A stretch of DNA of 64,000 nucleotides from JBNJGB01 sp051747385 (GCA_051747385.1 JBNJGB010000024.1:1-64000); one strand, 5' to 3'. Counted from the first letter of the stretch, positions 49,836 to 60,824 are shown. Notes: a model not told the origin generated them from the sequence alone. Translations and numbers: made by a program.

Positions 49836-51014
49836 ATGCGCGAAGTCGTCATCGTCAGCGGTGCCCGGACTCCCATCGGCAGCTTCAACGGCGCGTTCGC
49901 GTCGGTCCCGTCCCCCAGGCTCGGGGCGGTGGCCATCCGAGCGGCCCTCGACCGGGCGGGCGTGGACCCGGCGACGGTCGACGAGGTCCTCATGGGCTGC
50001 GTGCTGCAGGCGGGCATCGGCCAGGCTCCCGCGCGGCAGGCCTCCATCTACGCCGACGTGCCGACCTCGGTCGGCGCGAGTACGGTCCACAAGGTGTGCG
50101 GCTCCGGCCTCAAGACGGTCATCATGGCGAGCCAGATGATCCGCTGCGGCGACGCGGACATCGTCGTGGCCGGCGGCATGGAGAACATGACCATGGCGCC
50201 GTATCTGCTGCCGAAGGGCCGCAACGGCTATCGCATGGGTCACGGCAAGGTCCTGGACGCCATGGTCCTCGACGGCCTGTGGGACGTCTACAACGACTAC
50301 CACATGGGCTCCGCCGCGGAGCTGTGCGCCCGCGAGTGCAACGTGCCCCGCGAGGCGCAGGACGACTTCGCCAAGGAGAGCTACCGGCGCGCGAAGGAGT
50401 CCGTCGAGAAGGGCTACTTCGACAGGGAGGTCGCCCCGGTGGAGGTCCCCCAGCGCAAGGGAGACCCCCTGGTCGTGGACAAGGACGAGGAGCCGGGCCG
50501 CGGCAAGCCGGAGAAGTTCCCCAAGCTGCGCGCCGCCTTCGAGAAGGAGGGCACGGTGACGGCGGCCAACGCGTCCAGCATCAACGACGGCGCCTCGGCG
50601 TGCGTCGTGATGAGCGCGGACAAGGCCAGGGAGCTGGGCCTCACGCCCATGGCCCGCATCCTGTCCGCGGGGGCGCACGCCCAGGACCCGGAGTGGTTCA
50701 CCACCGCGCCCACCGGCGCCGTGAAGGACGCGGTCGGCAAGGCCGGCCTGGAGCTGGGCGACATCGACCTCTTCGAGATCAACGAGGCGTTCTCCGTGGT
50801 GGCCCTGGCGGTGGGCGATCAGCTCGGCATCGACATGGACAAGGTCAACGTCCGCGGCGGCGCCGTCGCCCTGGGGCACCCCATCGGGGCGTCGGGCAAC
50901 CGCATCCTCGTGACGCTGCTGCACGCCCTGCAGGACCAGGGCGGCCGCTACGGCTGCGCCGGCATCTGCCTGGGCGGGGGCGAGGCCATCTCGGTGGTCG
51001 TCGAGCGCGTCTGA
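49836..51014 (+). CDS. Acetyl-CoA acetyltransferase (thiolase)
   Basis: The 392-residue thiolase has nucleophile Cys88 in VHKVCGSG, NEAF, catalytic His in GGAVALGHPIGASGNR and the C-terminal CLGGGEA Cys. Length and motifs fit biosynthetic/degradative acetyl-CoA acetyltransferases (two acetyl-CoA to acetoacetyl-CoA and back). It leads a run with 3-hydroxyacyl-CoA dehydrogenase, crotonase and acyl-CoA dehydrogenases, i.e. short-chain beta-oxidation or its reversal. Confidence 0.95.
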   Translation: MREVVIVSGARTPIGSFNGAFASVPSPRLGAVAIRAALDRAGVDPATVDEVLMGCVLQAGIGQAPARQASIYADVPTSVGASTVHKVCGSGLKTVIMASQMIRCGDADIVVAGGMENMTMAPYLLPKGRNGYRMGHGKVLDAMVLDGLWDVYNDYHMGSAAELCARECNVPREAQDDFAKESYRRAKESVEKGYFDREVAPVEVPQRKGDPLVVDKDEEPGRGKPEKFPKLRAAFEKEGTVTAANASSINDGASACVVMSADKARELGLTPMARILSAGAHAQDPEWFTTAPTGAVKDAVGKAGLELGDIDLFEINEAFSVVALAVGDQLGIDMDKVNVRGGAVALGHPIGASGNRILVTLLHALQDQGGRYGCAGICLGGGEAISVVVERV

Positions 51015-51030
51015 GTCAGCCGACAAACCC

Positions 51031-51055
51031 GCCGGGGCGGGGCGACCGCCCCGGC
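51031..51055 (+). other. Perfect 10 bp hairpin between thiolase and dehydrogenase genes
   Basis: gccggggcgg and ccgccccggc flank the loop ggcga. No U-run follows, so it may set mRNA stability or partial attenuation inside the operon. Confidence 0.6.
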
Positions 51056-51072
51056 CGCGAAGGGAGCAGACC

Positions 51073-51921
<849 letters not shown>

Positions 51922-51946
51922 CGCACCGGACCGAGGAGACCCCCAC

Positions 51947-52729
51947 ATGCCGTACGATCACCTGCTGTACGAGCGCGAGGACTCGGTCGTCCAGCTCACC
52001 ATCAACCGGCCCGAGGTGCGGAACGCCCTGAACCGGAAGACCCTGGTGGAGCTGAGGCGCGCCTTCTTCGACTTCCGGCACGACCAGGACGCCCGCGTGC
52101 TCATCATCACGGGGGCGGGCAGCAAGGCGTTCGTCGCCGGCGCCGACATCGCCGAGATGTCCGACATGACCCAGGAGCAGGCGGAGGAGTTCGCCAAGCT
52201 CGGTCAGGCGCTCACCATGGAGATCGAGGGCGTGCCGAAGGCCGTCATCGCCGCGGTGAACGGCTTCGCCCTCGGCGGCGGCTGCGAGCTGGCGATGGCC
52301 TGTGACTTCATCCTCGCCAGCGACAACGCCCACTTCGGCCAGCCGGAGGTGAACCTGGGGCTCATCCCGGGCTTCGGCGGCACCCAGCGGCTGGCCCGCA
52401 TCGTGGGCCGCGCGAGGGCCAAGCAGCTCATCTTCACCGGCGAGATCATCGACGGCGCCCGGGCGCGGGAGCTGGGGCTGGCCAACGCCGTGTACACGCA
52501 GGACGAGCTCCTGAAGCACGCCCACGACATCGCCCGGACCATCGCCTCGAAGGGCCCGCTGGCGGTGGGCGCCGCCAAGCGGTCGCTCAACCGCGGCTAC
52601 GACCTGAGCCTCGAGGTCGGCCTCGAGTTCGAGTCGATGCTCTTCGGGACGATGTTCAAGACCGAGGACATGCGGGAGGGCACCAGCGCCTTCCTCGAGA
52701 AGCGAAAGCCCGCCTTCAAGGGCGAGTAG
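51947..52729 (+). CDS. Enoyl-CoA hydratase (crotonase)
   Basis: The 260-residue crotonase has both catalytic glutamates in place: Glu114 in GGGCELAMACD and Glu134 in GQPEVNLGLIPGFGGTQRL. Hydrates crotonyl- or other short enoyl-CoAs. Of the three crotonase-family proteins in the window this is the only classical hydratase. 25 bp after the dehydrogenase gene. Confidence 0.95.
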   Translation: MPYDHLLYEREDSVVQLTINRPEVRNALNRKTLVELRRAFFDFRHDQDARVLIITGAGSKAFVAGADIAEMSDMTQEQAEEFAKLGQALTMEIEGVPKAVIAAVNGFALGGGCELAMACDFILASDNAHFGQPEVNLGLIPGFGGTQRLARIVGRARAKQLIFTGEIIDGARARELGLANAVYTQDELLKHAHDIARTIASKGPLAVGAAKRSLNRGYDLSLEVGLEFESMLFGTMFKTEDMREGTSAFLEKRKPAFKGE

Positions 52730-52805
52730 GACGAGCGTCCCCGCCGGTCGAACAGTCTGCGGCCCGCGCACGGACGCATCGGCCCCCACACGGAAGAGGA
52801 ACCCG

Positions 52806-53963
52806 ATGGACTTCCAGCTCACCGAGGAGCAGTCGCTCCTCCAGCAGATGACCCGAGACTTCGCGGAAAACCGCGTCCGCCCGCAGGCCGCGGAGCTCGA
52901 CCGGGACCACCGCTATCCGGCGGACCTCGTGGCCGAGATGTCCGAGATGGGACTGATGGGCATGTGCGTCCCCGACGAGTACGGGGGCTCCGGCATGGAC
53001 GCGATCTCCTACGTCATCGCGATGGAGGAGATCTCCCGGGCGTGCGCCTCCACGGGCGTCATCATGAGCGTCCAGAACTCCCTGGTCTGCGACCCGATCC
53101 TGAAGTTCGGCTCGGAGACCCAGAAGCGCAAGTGGCTGGTGCCCCTGGCCAAGGGGGACCTCCTGGGCTGCTTCGCCCTGTCCGAGCCGGGCACGGGCTC
53201 GGACGCCGCCGCGCAGACCTGCATGGCCGTCAAGGACGGCGACGAGTGGGTCATCAACGGCACCAAGAACTGGATCACCAACGGGCCCCAGGCGGACGTC
53301 TGCGTCCTCATCGCCATGACCGACCGGTCCAAGGGGACCCGGGGCATCATCGCCTTCGTCGTCGACCTGAACCAGGAGGGCGTCGAGCGCGGCAAGCCCG
53401 AGGACAAGCTCGGCATCCGCGGCTCCGGCACCTGCAGCCTCATCTTCGAGGACTGCCGGGTGCCCGACGCGAATCGGCTCGGCGAGGTCGGCGACGGCTT
53501 CAAGGTGGCCATGGCCACCCTGGACGGCGGGCGCGTCGGCATCGCGTCCCAGGCCCTGGGCATCGCCCGCGGCGCGTTCGAGGCGGCCACCTTCTACGCC
53601 CAGGAGCGCACGGCCTTCGGCGGCCCCATCGCCCGCCTGCAGGCCATCCAGAACAAGCTGGCGGACATGGCGGTGGAGATCGACGCCGCCCGGCTGCTCA
53701 CCTACCGGGCGGCCCAGCTCAAGGGGCAGGGCAAGCGGTTCTCCAAGGAGTCCGCCATGTGCAAGCTCTACGCCTCGGAGATGTCCCACCGCGTCTGCCA
53801 CCAGGCGCTGCAGGTCCACGGCGGCTACGGCTACGTGAAGGAGTACGCGGTCGAGCGGCACTATCGGGACCAGCGCATCACCGAGATCTACGAGGGGACG
53901 AGCGAGATCCAGCGGCTGGTCATCGCCCGGTCCGTGCTCAAGGAAGCCGAGTCGAGGATGTAG
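52806..53963 (+). CDS. Short-chain acyl-CoA dehydrogenase (first)
   Basis: The 385-residue acyl-CoA dehydrogenase has FAD/substrate segments CFALSEPGTGSDAA and WITNG, and the base Glu in ITEIYEGTSEIQRLVIAR. Motifs match butyryl-CoA/short-chain enzymes. It oxidises acyl-CoA to enoyl-CoA, handing electrons to ETF (not encoded here). Starts 76 bp after crotonase and 4 bp before a second acyl-CoA dehydrogenase gene. Confidence 0.95.
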   Translation: MDFQLTEEQSLLQQMTRDFAENRVRPQAAELDRDHRYPADLVAEMSEMGLMGMCVPDEYGGSGMDAISYVIAMEEISRACASTGVIMSVQNSLVCDPILKFGSETQKRKWLVPLAKGDLLGCFALSEPGTGSDAAAQTCMAVKDGDEWVINGTKNWITNGPQADVCVLIAMTDRSKGTRGIIAFVVDLNQEGVERGKPEDKLGIRGSGTCSLIFEDCRVPDANRLGEVGDGFKVAMATLDGGRVGIASQALGIARGAFEAATFYAQERTAFGGPIARLQAIQNKLADMAVEIDAARLLTYRAAQLKGQGKRFSKESAMCKLYASEMSHRVCHQALQVHGGYGYVKEYAVERHYRDQRITEIYEGTSEIQRLVIARSVLKEAESRM

Positions 53964-53967
53964 GCCC

Positions 53968-55110
53968 ATGGACCTGGAGCTGACCGGCGAGCAGGCGCAG
54001 ATCCGCGACCTGGCCCGGGACTTCGCGCGCCGGGAGCTGGCGCCGAAGGCCGCCGAGCTGGATCGCACCGGCCGTTTCCCGACGGAGTCCTTCCGGGCGC
54101 TGGGGGAGCTGGGCCTGCTGGGCGTCAACGTGCCCGCGGCATACGGGGGCGCGGAGGCCGGGGTGCTCTCCCTGACCATGGCGCTGAACGAGGTGGCCTA
54201 CGCCTGCGCGTCGACGGCGGTGGGCATGAGCGTCACCAACATGGTCGCCGAGACCATCGCCCGCTTCGGCTCCGAGGGCCTGGCCGGGAGGTACGTCCCC
54301 CGGCTCACCTCCGGCGAGGCGGTGGCCGGGGCGTTCTGCCTGTCCGAGCCCGGCGCGGGCACGGACGCGGCCGGGCTGCAGGCGACCGCGCGCAGGGAGG
54401 GCGACCACTACGTGCTCAACGGCACGAAGATGTGGATCACCTCAGGGGATCACGCGGGCGTGTTCATCGTCATGGCGCGCACGGGGGCTCCGGACAGCCG
54501 CCACGAGGGCATCAGCGCCTTCGTGGTGGAGCCGTCCTTCGAGGGCTTGTCCACCGGCAAGCCGGAGGAGAAGTGCGGGCTCAAGGGCTCGTCCACGGTC
54601 CCCGTCATCCTGGAGGACTGCGTCGTCCCGGCGGACAACCTCCTCGCCGACGAGGGGATGGGCTTCACCATCGCCATGGCGGCTCTGGACGGCGGCCGCA
54701 TCACCATCGGCGCCATGGCCAACGGCATCGCGCGGGCCGCCCTCGACGCCGCCTCGACCTACGCCCTGGAGCGGAAGCAGTTCGGCAAGCCCATCGGGAC
54801 CTTCCAGGCCATCCAGCACAAGCTGGCCGACATGGCCGTGGGGATCGAGGCCTCGGAGCTCCTCGTCCGGCGGGCGGCGTGGCTCAAGGAGCGCGGCGAG
54901 CGCCGCTTCACCCGCGAGGCCGCCATGGCGAAGGTCCACGCGACGGAGAACGCCAAGCGGGTGACGGACGAAGCCATTCAAATCCACGGCGGCTACGGGT
55001 ATACGCGGGAGTATCCCGTGGAGAGGTACATGCGGGATGCGCGCGTGACCACGATCTTCGAGGGCACCACGGAGATCCAGAAGGTGGTCATCGCCAGGGA
55101 GATCCTCTGA
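53968..55110 (+). CDS. Acyl-CoA dehydrogenase (second)
   Basis: The 380-residue product has FCLSEPGAGTDAAG, MWITSG and base Glu in TTIFEGTTEIQKVVIARE. Similar to but distinct from the preceding enzyme, so it probably differs in substrate (branched or other short acyl-CoA). Followed 12 bp later by the B12-binding mutase subunit gene, which links the operon to propionyl/methylmalonyl-CoA or branched-chain catabolism. Confidence 0.95.
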   Translation: MDLELTGEQAQIRDLARDFARRELAPKAAELDRTGRFPTESFRALGELGLLGVNVPAAYGGAEAGVLSLTMALNEVAYACASTAVGMSVTNMVAETIARFGSEGLAGRYVPRLTSGEAVAGAFCLSEPGAGTDAAGLQATARREGDHYVLNGTKMWITSGDHAGVFIVMARTGAPDSRHEGISAFVVEPSFEGLSTGKPEEKCGLKGSSTVPVILEDCVVPADNLLADEGMGFTIAMAALDGGRITIGAMANGIARAALDAASTYALERKQFGKPIGTFQAIQHKLADMAVGIEASELLVRRAAWLKERGERRFTREAAMAKVHATENAKRVTDEAIQIHGGYGYTREYPVERYMRDARVTTIFEGTTEIQKVVIAREIL

Positions 55111-55122
55111 AGTGGAGAGACC

Positions 55123-55554
<432 letters not shown>

Positions 55555-55564
55555 GCGGCGTCGC

Positions 55565-56104
55565 ATGAGCGAGTCCTCCGACGAGGAGCTCATGCGGCGC
55601 TACGTGAGGGACGGCGAACGCCGCGCCTTCGAGGAGCTGTTTCGCCGATACGGGGCGCGGCTGCACGGCTTCTTCCTTCGCGCCGTGGGCGACGACACCG
55701 AGGCGAGGGATCTCGTCCAGAAGACGTTCCTGCACTTCCACCGGGCGCGGAAGGACTTCGATCTGTCCCGCGAGGTGCGGCCGTGGCTGTACACCATCGC
55801 GGTGAACGTGCGGCGGGAGTTCTTCCGGCGGCGGAAGCGCAAGCCGGAGACCGCGCTGGACACCGAGGTCCACCCGACCCCGGTGACCATGCCGACGGCG
55901 AGCACGTCGATCCAGCGCCTCGTGCAGCGATGTCTGGACCAGCTCCCGGACGGTCAGCGCGAGGTCATCCTGCTGCACTGGTACGAAGAGCTGAGCTTCC
56001 CCGAGATTGCGGAGTTGCTGGGCGCCTCCGTGTCCGCCGTGAAGGTGCGCGCCCACCGGGGCTACAACAGGCTCCGCGAGATGTTGGGCGAGGGCCACGC
56101 GTGA
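55565..56104 (+). CDS. ECF-family RNA polymerase sigma factor
   Basis: The 179-residue product has sigma region 2 (AFEELFRRYGARLHGFF, DLVQKTFLHFHRARKDF, RPWLYTIAVNVRREFFRR) and region 4 (LPDGQREVILLHWYEELSFPEIAELLG). It probably controls an envelope or redox response with the membrane protein encoded 44 bp later. It follows the mutase gene by 10 bp and may be partly read through from the beta-oxidation operon. Confidence 0.93.
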   Translation: MSESSDEELMRRYVRDGERRAFEELFRRYGARLHGFFLRAVGDDTEARDLVQKTFLHFHRARKDFDLSREVRPWLYTIAVNVRREFFRRRKRKPETALDTEVHPTPVTMPTASTSIQRLVQRCLDQLPDGQREVILLHWYEELSFPEIAELLGASVSAVKVRAHRGYNRLREMLGEGHA

Positions 56105-56148
56105 CGAGACGTGTAACCAACCCCGCCCGGAGAGCGTAGGGGACAGAG

Positions 56149-56871
56149 ATGGACGAGCCGATCCCCACCGACCCGAACCTGCTGCAGGACCGGGAAGAGA
56201 TCCGCCGCGCGGCCCCGCGCGACGCGGAGCTGGACGCCCTGTTCGAGCGGGTCGCCGAGGAGACCGTCGACCGGGAGCCGGGGCTCCTGGACCGCCTCCG
56301 TGAGATGCCGACCCGCTGGCGGATCCTCCTGGTGGTGGCGCTGGCGGTGCCCGGCGCGGGCGCGATGCTGGCCGCCATGGGCATCCGGCCCGACCTGTCG
56401 CCGGGCGGCGCCGTTCGCTACCTCTCCACCCTGAGCATCCTCGTCGCGACGGTCTCCCTCGCCGTGGCCCTGAGCCTCCGGGGCCCACACCGGCGGCCCG
56501 TCGGCCGGTGGGCGTGGGCGTTCACCATCGCCGCCCTGCTGCTCCCCGTCTTGCTGGCGTTCCTGCCGAGCCTGTGGACCGGCGAGACTCCCAGCGTCAC
56601 CGGACTCGCCGGCCCGGGCCTTGCCTGCCTGGGCCTCGGCCTGGCCACGGCCGCCATGGTCGGAGGCCTCGTGCGAGTGTTCCAGCGCTCGCAGCCCGGC
56701 ACCGACTGGCACCTCACGGCCATGGCCGCCGCCGGGGGCCTCGTGGCCTTCACGACCGTGGAGCTTCACTGCGCGTCGAACGACCTGCTCCACCTGGTCA
56801 TCGGCCACGGCCTCATCGGCCTTGTCTTCGCCGTCGTCCTCTGGGTGGTCGTGCGCCTGCGCCGCGAGTGA
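56149..56871 (+). CDS. Probable membrane anti-sigma factor (NrsF/DUF1109-like)
   Basis: The 240-residue product has a cytoplasmic N-terminus of about 55 residues rich in Glu/Arg, then six membrane helices, with E-L-H-C-A-S-N-D-L-L-H...GH between helices 5 and 6. This architecture and the conserved Cys/His resemble the NrsF (DUF1109) anti-sigma family that holds ECF sigma factors and senses metals or redox stress. Assignment rests on topology and gene order; sequence match is weak. Confidence 0.65.
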   Translation: MDEPIPTDPNLLQDREEIRRAAPRDAELDALFERVAEETVDREPGLLDRLREMPTRWRILLVVALAVPGAGAMLAAMGIRPDLSPGGAVRYLSTLSILVATVSLAVALSLRGPHRRPVGRWAWAFTIAALLLPVLLAFLPSLWTGETPSVTGLAGPGLACLGLGLATAAMVGGLVRVFQRSQPGTDWHLTAMAAAGGLVAFTTVELHCASNDLLHLVIGHGLIGLVFAVVLWVVVRLRRE

Positions 56872-56984
56872 CGCGAGGCCTCGCGCAACGAATCGCCTCC
56901 AATCCGTCACGAGGAGGAGGGTGGGCGGGGGTGGGCCACCCGCGCCGGCGAGGTCGCCTGGCGACCATCCACACCTCCCCAGCT

Positions 56985-57230
56985 CCAGAGGGCTCGCGCC
57001 AAGTCACCAAGCCGCCAAGCCGCCAAGCCGCCAAGCCGCGGATCCCAGCGGGAAGTTGGAGCAGGACCGCCGTCCGCGGCGGTCACTCGCCGCTCCAACG
57101 GCGTCGGCAGCACGACGGGGCCCGGCCCCGAGCCCACTTTCGGTGCGACCAAGACGTCGTGCCCGGTGAGCGCGACCACGTCCACGTCCACGTCCACGAC
57201 CCCGTTTCGCGGCCTCTCGGCGAGTCGTGA
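56985..57230 (-). repeat. Dispersed intergenic repeat, copy B (with 8 bp tandem tract)
   Basis: Read on the minus strand it matches copy A over the ctcgccgagag and cgcgaaacg boxes, gtggac repeats, the gaccgccg/cggcggtc hairpin (57065-57084) and ggcttggc repeats. The last are an 8 bp unit (ccaagccg on the plus strand) repeated four times at 57006-57039. It fills most of the 417 bp between two convergent genes; nothing else is seen there. Confidence 0.75.
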
Positions 57231-57288
57231 CCCATCGGCGGGCGACGCCGCCGGCGCTGCGCTGGCCTGTCGTGGTGACGCCGAGAGC

Positions 57289-58035
57289 CTACTCGTCGCA
57301 GTACCCGGCGCCCTGGTAGTAGCTCGAGCAGGCCGTGAAGTCGTCTCCGCAGGGCTGGGCGGCGGTGGTGTCGCACAGGCGGCGGCAGCCGTTGCCGACG
57401 CAGACGAGGCCGGCCTTGCAGGCGGCAGCCTCGTTGTCGCACGGGTCCTCCACGTCGCCGTCGCCGGCGGGGAGGCACACGGGCTCCGGCTCGCCGTCCA
57501 CGAGGTAGCATCCCTTGCCGTCCTCGCAGTCCTGGGCGAGGAGGTCGCAGGTCTCGTAGATGCCCTCCTGCGCGCAGACCGAGTACGGCGAGTCCTGCAG
57601 GTTCAGGCAGTCGCCGTTGTCCGGGCAGTGGATGGGCGTCTCGCAGAAGGTGTAGCAGCGGAACTCGGTCTGGTTCAGCGACAGGCAGATGCCCTCGGTG
57701 CAGCTTCCGTCGACGTCCTCGCCGCACCGGGCGCCCGGCTCCAGCCCCCCGGCCTGGACGCAGCTCGGCTCGGTGGCGTCCTGGTCGGCGTACGTGCAGT
57801 TCTCACCCGCCGCGCAGCCCTCCTGGGTGATGGGATCGCAGGCCCCGGCGCCGGTCGTGTCGTCGCCGGCGGAGTCGCCGGGACCGGTGGAGTCCTCGCC
57901 GCCGGAGGCGTCGGGATCGCCGCTCACGGTGTCCGTCGTCCCGTTGTCGCCGTCGTCGTCGCAGGCGACCTGCAGGAAGGGGAGTGCCGCGAGGCACAGG
58001 ACGGCGGCGAACCGGGAGATGGCGCGGGTGGACAT
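57289..58035 (-). CDS. Cys-rich hypothetical lipoprotein
   Basis: The 248-residue product has a lipoprotein signal (FAAVLCLAALPFLQVAC), an Asp/Gly/Ser/Thr-rich linker of about 40 residues, then about 24 cysteines in EGF-like spacing (e.g. CTEGICLSLNQTEFRCYTFC, CRRLCDTTAAQPC). Such surface lipoproteins are common in Myxococcota; function unknown. 68 bp after the glycosyltransferase gene, possibly the last gene of that operon. Confidence 0.75.
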   Translation of the reverse strand: MSTRAISRFAAVLCLAALPFLQVACDDDGDNGTTDTVSGDPDASGGEDSTGPGDSAGDDTTGAGACDPITQEGCAAGENCTYADQDATEPSCVQAGGLEPGARCGEDVDGSCTEGICLSLNQTEFRCYTFCETPIHCPDNGDCLNLQDSPYSVCAQEGIYETCDLLAQDCEDGKGCYLVDGEPEPVCLPAGDGDVEDPCDNEAAACKAGLVCVGNGCRRLCDTTAAQPCGDDFTACSSYYQGAGYCDE

Positions 58036-58103
58036 GGGCGTGCTCCTGCCTGCTCGGGACATCGGCGTGATGATGGGAGGAGGTCCCGCTCGACGCAAGG
58101 GAA

Positions 58104-60824
58104 TCACCCCCCGGACGGGAGGGGCTCCCAGCGACACACGAGGCCGGGCTCCGGAGGCTCGCCGCGCCGCTCGAGGATCAGCACGGGATAGTCCCGCCCG
58201 TACTTGAGTCGCGGGTCGCGGAAGACCTTCGCGAGCCTGAACCAACGCCTGGTCGTGGGCAGCTTCCGCATCCGCCGGGGCGTGAAGTAGCTCCGGGACG
58301 TGGACACCAGGAAGCGCACGTCGTCGGCGCAGACCTCGTTCCAGTAGGCCTCCTCGTCCAGGAGCCCGGAGCGGAAGCGCTTGTTGTTGGTGTCCGCCTC
58401 GTCGGCCGCCAGCCGGCGGTCGGAGGCCAGCGCGACGAGCGGCGCCGAGGTGGAGGCGCCGGCGAGGGTCTCGTGAGGCTCGCTGCGCTCCCGGATCCAC
58501 GCGGCGATGTCGGGCAGGGACGAGAACAGCCGCTTCTTGTTCCACAGGTAGTGGCGATAGCCGCGCTCCATGTCGCCCTTGAGCCGGTGATCCCCCCAGA
58601 ACAGCGCCCGCACGGGAGCGTCTGCGACCTCCGGCAGCACCGCCGCCTCGGTCCACTCGTAGTCGTTGCGCTGGCCCAGGTCCCGGAACTCGCTCGGGAA
58701 GATGTGGTTGGCCTTCGCGGCCCAGGGCTCCCAGAGGGACAACAGGGCGAACGCGACCGTGGCGGTGGCCAGGCGAGCCGCGCCGAGGCGGTGCTCCCTG
58801 GGACCCGTGACGGCCGTCCAGGCGAGGCGGACGCCACGCTGGAAGACGTAGCCCAGGCAGAGGGCCAGCGCGGGGTAGATGAGGGTGAAGTAGAAGCTGT
58901 ACAGCTCGCGGAACATGCTGAACTGGACGAACAGCGCGAGCCCCACGCACCAGACGATGGCCGCCGTGCCGTCCGCGCCGTCGCGCCAGAACCGCCGCGG
59001 ATCCACGAACCGCCACAGGGGGCCGGGGCGATCGCGGCGGAGGAGCCAGGAGGCGGCCCCGAGCACCGGGGCCAGAAGTCCGGCCGTCCACAGGTGCGCG
59101 TGATAGTAGACGTCCTTGGTGAAGGGCTTGCCGTCCACCATCACCTTCAGGTTGTGCGTCAGGGCGGCCGGCAGGGATTTTCCGCCGCCCATCAGCGGGA
59201 TCATCCGCTGGTCCTGGAACTCCTTCAGGCCGTGATAGCGGTACACGCCGTCCACGAACGCGTCACCCGCGGCCAACAGGAAGACCAGGTTGATGCCTCC
59301 CCACACGGCGACGAAGGCCGCGATCTGGCCCACGGCGAAGCGGCGATCCCGGAACAGGCCCAGGGCGAGGAGGGCGCAGACGGCGGCCATGCTGTAGAAG
59401 CCGGTACACGCGGCGAGGCCGAAGAGCACCCCGGCGGTCCGTCCGCGGCCGGACAGGCTCTGCCACAGGCCCAGCGCGAGCCACATCACGGTGAGGTTCA
59501 CGCCGGTCATGTTCGTCGTGGCCTTCAGGGTCTCCGCCGCGAAGAGGAAGGCGACCACGGCGAAGGCCGCCCCGATCCGCCCGAAGCCGCGGCGCCCGAC
59601 CGCCCACACGGACAGGCCGGCGATGGCGCCCGCCAGCACGCTGAAGACCTTGGCCAGGGTCAGGGACCAGCCGAAGATCCAGAAGAAGAACGCGGGCAGC
59701 AGGATGTGCAGGGGCGGGTGGGCGAAGAAGAAGTCCACGTACGGCCAGCGGCCGCTCCGCGCCAGGTCGGCGGCCATGTAGAAGTAGATGTTCTCGTCGG
59801 TGTTCGACGGCCCCATGGCGTGGAGCTTGAGCAGGGCGTAGAGGACGAGCACCGCCGCAGGGACGGCCAGGTCCGCGGCGACCCCGACACGCCGGCGCGG
59901 GAGGGCCGGGAGCGGAGCGTCCTCCAGGTCGACCAGGAGGCCCGTGCCCTCGAGGGCGAGGAGAAGCAGCAGGGCAGCGATCAGCAGGCCGCCCGCCACC
60001 TGGCCCGATGCTGCCCCGTCCAGGAGGAGGGGCGCCAGGAGGTGGTGGGCCGCCACCAGCCACGCGCCCACGGCCGCGAGGTGGAGGGCGGGAGGGTGGC
60101 GGGCCCGGGAGCGCTCGGCCTCGTCCCCGCCGCGCCAGGCCACGCGGCCGACGTCCAGCCAGGCGGCCCCCACCGGGAGGAGGCCGAGGACGAGGACGGC
60201 TCCGGCGAGCAAGTCGACGCCGCGTTCGCGCAGGAGGTCCAGGCCCGTCATGACGGGGACGTGCGCCTCGTTGAGGTGATACCAGGGGACCAGCAGGACG
60301 GCCGTGGCCCACAGCAGCGCCACGGCCCCGACCGCCACGGGGAGGCGCGCCGAGGGGCGCAGCAGGGCTGCCCGGGCGGCGGCGGCGAGCGCCACGAAGG
60401 GCAGGGCGCTCGGGAAGCCCACGAAGTGGCCGTGGGCGTGGGCGAAGGGCGAGAGGTGCCACTCGGGGTGGCGTCCGAACAGCGCCATGGCGCCCAGCCA
60501 CGCCGCCAACAGGCCTCCGCCCCGGATGAGGCGCCGCGTCGGACCGTCGAGCCGGGTGGAGACGAGCGCGAGCACCGCGCCGAGGCCGGCCAGGAGGCGG
60601 CCCAGGTCCCACAGGCCCGAAAAGCGCAGGTGGTCCTCGGCCGGGGAGGCCAGGGCGGCCGCCACGAGGACGATCGCGGCGGCCGCGAGGGGCCCGAACC
60701 TCTCCAGGGGCCCGGCGGGGCGCGGCGGTCGTGGTTCCGGCGCCGGTCCAGAGCGGTCCTCGGGCGGGGCGGGCGTTGCCCCTCGGGCCTCCCTGCGCTC
60801 GTGGCGTCGCCTACGCTTCGCCAC
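58104..60824 (-). CDS. Large GT-C-type membrane glycosyltransferase (GT39/83-like)
   Basis: The 906-residue product has an Arg-rich start, about 16 membrane helices, then a soluble C-terminal domain of about 180 residues. The first half is an extra set of helices; the second contains FYMAADLARSGRWPYVDFFFAHPPLHILLPAFFF, close to ArnT/PMT-type polyprenyl-phosphate-sugar transferases (an acidic D before YVDF/HPP). It would transfer a sugar from a lipid carrier to lipid, glycan or protein at the outer face of the inner membrane; acceptor unknown. GTG start, overlapping meaB by 14 bp. Confidence 0.8.
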   Translation of the reverse strand: MAKRRRRHERREARGATPAPPEDRSGPAPEPRPPRPAGPLERFGPLAAAAIVLVAAALASPAEDHLRFSGLWDLGRLLAGLGAVLALVSTRLDGPTRRLIRGGGLLAAWLGAMALFGRHPEWHLSPFAHAHGHFVGFPSALPFVALAAAARAALLRPSARLPVAVGAVALLWATAVLLVPWYHLNEAHVPVMTGLDLLRERGVDLLAGAVLVLGLLPVGAAWLDVGRVAWRGGDEAERSRARHPPALHLAAVGAWLVAAHHLLAPLLLDGAASGQVAGGLLIAALLLLLALEGTGLLVDLEDAPLPALPRRRVGVAADLAVPAAVLVLYALLKLHAMGPSNTDENIYFYMAADLARSGRWPYVDFFFAHPPLHILLPAFFFWIFGWSLTLAKVFSVLAGAIAGLSVWAVGRRGFGRIGAAFAVVAFLFAAETLKATTNMTGVNLTVMWLALGLWQSLSGRGRTAGVLFGLAACTGFYSMAAVCALLALGLFRDRRFAVGQIAAFVAVWGGINLVFLLAAGDAFVDGVYRYHGLKEFQDQRMIPLMGGGKSLPAALTHNLKVMVDGKPFTKDVYYHAHLWTAGLLAPVLGAASWLLRRDRPGPLWRFVDPRRFWRDGADGTAAIVWCVGLALFVQFSMFRELYSFYFTLIYPALALCLGYVFQRGVRLAWTAVTGPREHRLGAARLATATVAFALLSLWEPWAAKANHIFPSEFRDLGQRNDYEWTEAAVLPEVADAPVRALFWGDHRLKGDMERGYRHYLWNKKRLFSSLPDIAAWIRERSEPHETLAGASTSAPLVALASDRRLAADEADTNNKRFRSGLLDEEAYWNEVCADDVRFLVSTSRSYFTPRRMRKLPTTRRWFRLAKVFRDPRLKYGRDYPVLILERRGEPPEPGLVCRWEPLPSGG

